Of a DNA stretch of 64,000 nt, positions 62,559-64,000 are shown piece by piece; position 1 is the first letter of the stretch; every line of letters starts with the position of its first letter. The notes under the pieces were generated by a model that ran no database searches, was not told where the DNA came from, and was given only the letters and a program-made list of their open reading frames with translations. The position numbers and the translations under genes were made by a program. This DNA comes from Rhizobacter sp. OV335 (GTDB lineage: Bacteria; Pseudomonadota; Gammaproteobacteria; Burkholderiales; Burkholderiaceae_C). The stretch covers positions 1 through 64,000 of the forward strand of contig NZ_FRCQ01000029.1 of the NCBI RefSeq assembly GCF_900142965.1, given 5' to 3'.

Positions 62559-62990
62559 ATGTCCAATACGCAGTACGCCTTCATCGACAAATCCCGTGTG
62601 CCCGACCGCGCCGCGCTGCAGGCATCGATCGACGCCTTGGGCTTCGACCTGAAGCTGCACCCCGATTTCACGCCGTTCTCGGATTCAGGCTTTTCGCCGT
62701 TCGTCCTCAACGGTGAAGTCGGCCCGGGCTTCGAGATCTTCTACCAGCCCACCGACGATGTGGTCGGTGGCGACAAGGCCTTCCGCGCGCTGGCCGCAGG
62801 GCGCGACCACTGCATCAGCATGTCGTGGCGCGGCAGCATGAAGGACCTGGCCTGCGTGATGATCGTCAGCTGCGCGCTCACGAAAGACTTCGGCGCGATC
62901 GTCAGCTACGAAGGCGATGACCCGGAGCCGCTCGATGAGATGCTGGAGGGCACCAAAGAGATCATTCGTGACGCCGCGGATGAGGCTTGA
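62559..62990 (+). CDS. Hypothetical acidic cytoplasmic protein (143 residues)
   Basis: MSNTQYAFIDKSRVPDRAALQASIDALGFDLKLHPDFTPFS..., with EVGPGFEIFYQPTDDV, GRDHCISMSWRGSMKDLACVMIVSCALTKDFGAIVSYEGDD. Acidic, single-domain alpha/beta, comparable in size and feel to polymorphic-toxin immunity proteins; no toxin gene is adjacent, so this remains a guess. ATG 62559. Confidence 0.7.
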   Translation: MSNTQYAFIDKSRVPDRAALQASIDALGFDLKLHPDFTPFSDSGFSPFVLNGEVGPGFEIFYQPTDDVVGGDKAFRALAAGRDHCISMSWRGSMKDLACVMIVSCALTKDFGAIVSYEGDDPEPLDEMLEGTKEIIRDAADEA

Positions 62991-62992
62991 CC

Positions 62993-63436
62993 TCAGCTCG
63001 GACGGAACGGGTGGGCTCCGTCGCACTTCCCGCAATGACATGAGAGCTCGATATCGGGAACCTGCGCTGCTGTCGCGAGAACCCGTCTCGCACTGATGCG
63101 GCCCTTGCACATGAGGCACCTCGTGCGAACGCTGCCTTCGGCGCGGAACTGCTGCAGGGCTTGCTGGATGGCTTGAGCCGAAGTCGTTGGAGTGGATTCG
63201 GCTGCTGCCTTCCTGTGGAACAGCGACCCGAACCCCACGCAGATTGCCGTTCCAGCGAAGAGGACACCGCCGCCATAGCCCAGCAGGAGGATCACGACAT
63301 CCCCCAGGACGGAGATCGCGATGCCGATCCCGACGGACAGCAGCACGGCCATGGTGATGCAGCCGAACTTCACGTCCAGGATGGCGCCGCAGAAGACGGC
63401 GATGAGTGCCAGGGCGATCAGGCAGGCTGGAACCAT
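62993..63436 (-). CDS. Membrane protein with C-terminal zinc-ribbon-like cysteines
   Basis: 147 residues. The N-terminal 80 residues are largely membrane-embedded (VPACLIALALIAVFCGAIL, CITMAVLLSVGIGIAISVLGDVVILLLGYGGGVLF); the C-terminus has CLMCKGRISARR and CHCGKCDGAHPF, spacing that suits a zinc ribbon. No family recognised. It converges with the 62559 gene, leaving only 2 bp between stops. Confidence 0.65.
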   Translation of the reverse strand: MVPACLIALALIAVFCGAILDVKFGCITMAVLLSVGIGIAISVLGDVVILLLGYGGGVLFAGTAICVGFGSLFHRKAAAESTPTTSAQAIQQALQQFRAEGSVRTRCLMCKGRISARRVLATAAQVPDIELSCHCGKCDGAHPFRPS

Positions 63437-63466
63437 GGCATCAACAGCAGAAGGGGCTGGTCAGCC

Positions 63467-63829
63467 TCATACCCTGAGAAATCCCCGCCCGGATCGCGCC
63501 TGGTGCCAGCCACGGACCCGATACAGGAGCCACAGGGCAGCCGTGCACATGGCCCAATCCGCGATGAACGCGAGGGGCACGAACTGGTCTTCGCCCAGGA
63601 AAAGCTGGTTCTCAACAGAGACGCCGGGCGTGTCCACCAGGAAGGCCAGGGGATACCCGCCCTTGAGCGACGGTCGCATGCAGGGCTGGTCGTGCGTCGT
63701 GCCGCACAGGTTGCCGAATTGCACGAACTCGGGGCCTCTTCGTTCGATCTTCACGGACAGAAAGGCAACAGCGGCTGAGACAAGCAACAGGCCGGCAAGC
63801 TTGGCGAGTGTCCTGGTGGTTCCTGGCAT
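63467..63829 (-). CDS. Small membrane protein (120 residues)
   Basis: An N-terminal helix (LAGLLLVSAAVAFLSV) and a C-terminal helix (FIADWAMCTAALWLLYRV) flank a periplasmic loop with a probable cysteine pair (NLCGTTHDQPCM). No domain recognised. ATG 63829 is 2 bp after the stop of the GFA gene, suggesting co-transcription. Confidence 0.65.
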   Translation of the reverse strand: MPGTTRTLAKLAGLLLVSAAVAFLSVKIERRGPEFVQFGNLCGTTHDQPCMRPSLKGGYPLAFLVDTPGVSVENQLFLGEDQFVPLAFIADWAMCTAALWLLYRVRGWHQARSGRGFLRV

Positions 63830-63831
63830 GC

Positions 63832-64000
63832 CTAATCCATGTGCTCGATGTCGACGGGCATCTCGACCCAGCTGTGCATGCGCTCTTCGTACACCGAGAA
63901 CGTGGGTGCGGGAAAGGCCGGATCGGCGAACGCACCGACGGGAATGGCGATGTTGTCTTCACCGCCCTGGCAGGTGTAGTACACGGTGGCACCGCAGGTG
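63832..64000 (-). CDS. GFA-family (glutathione-dependent formaldehyde-activating-like) protein, 3' part
   Basis: Only the last 56 codons are in the window; the gene continues beyond the right edge. They read CGATVYYTCQGGEDNIAIPVGAF, then DPAFPAPTFSVYEERMHSWVEMP, the typical ending of the GFA/CENP-V zinc fold, where a late CG pair completes the metal site. These proteins bind zinc and glutathione-type adducts; most members have no known substrate. Confidence 0.85.
   Translation of the reverse strand, partial: TCGATVYYTCQGGEDNIAIPVGAFADPAFPAPTFSVYEERMHSWVEMPVDIEHMD

Noticed and set aside
53700-64000. Chromosomal integron array of small gene cassettes
   Set aside because: Gene sizes are cassette-like, but strands alternate freely and I could not see regular attC-like hairpins between genes, nor an integrase.

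Overview
The window is high-GC bacterial DNA with dense, often overlapping genes. Protein content (a selenocysteine formate dehydrogenase with FdhE, SelA and SelB, DsbD/TlpA redox proteins, PEP-CTERM and HAF-repeat exported proteins, surface lipoprotein glycosidases) fits a Gram-negative betaproteobacterium of the order Burkholderiales, of the Rubrivivax/Roseateles/Leptothrix kind. This placement is inference; no rRNA gene is present, so genus and species cannot be given.

Region by region. (1) 1-3.6 kb: the start of a Pro-Ala-linker CE1 esterase lipoprotein (running off the left edge), a dihydrofolate-reductase-like protein, and a two-gene nucleic-acid repair cassette (HD-Pnk end-healing enzyme plus ATP-dependent RNA ligase). 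(2) 3.7-19.2 kb: eleven genes on the minus strand, tightly packed or overlapping, that look like one plant-polysaccharide operon: DUF1592/DUF1588 haem-motif protein, DUF1552 Tat protein, a cytochrome-like/ASH-repeat protein, TlpA thioredoxin, DUF4266 lipoprotein, DUF3570 outer-membrane protein, GH5 and GH6 cellulases, PL1 pectate lyase, a Cip1-like protein and DsbD. A winged-helix/TPR regulator (19.4-21.7 kb) is transcribed divergently and is the obvious candidate controller. (3) 21.7-29.0 kb: ankyrin protein, a lipoprotein pair including a 1286-residue protein of unknown function, and a Fic protein.

(4) 29.05-42.2 kb: a selenocysteine island, all on the minus strand: fdhA (with an in-frame UGA and a recognisable SECIS hairpin), fdhB, fdhC, fdhE, selA, an acyl-CoA dehydrogenase, a substrate-binding-protein-like gene, a TusA-like/ferritin-like fusion, selB and tRNA-Sec. 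Everything needed to make and decode Sec-tRNA is here except selD and serS. A REP-like repeat cluster interrupts the middle. (5) 42.5-44.8 kb: an eCIS/polymorphic-effector-like protein and small unknown genes.

(6) 44.8-53.6 kb: an accessory, lower-GC defence-type island. It holds a 1539-residue protein with an apparent PD-(D/E)xK nuclease domain, TPR-like repeats, a GreA/GreB-C-like domain and a PIN-like nuclease domain; an IS30 element with intact ends; a FRG-domain protein; and an Abi_C abortive-infection protein. A second copy of the IS30 end lies on the far side of the large gene. This is the best candidate for an undescribed system. (7) 53.7-64 kb: many short, mostly single-gene units (two GNATs, uracil-DNA glycosylase family, PEP-CTERM HAF protein, YcxB-like, DUF1992, DUF2007, VOC, GFA and membrane proteins) with two gene remnants.
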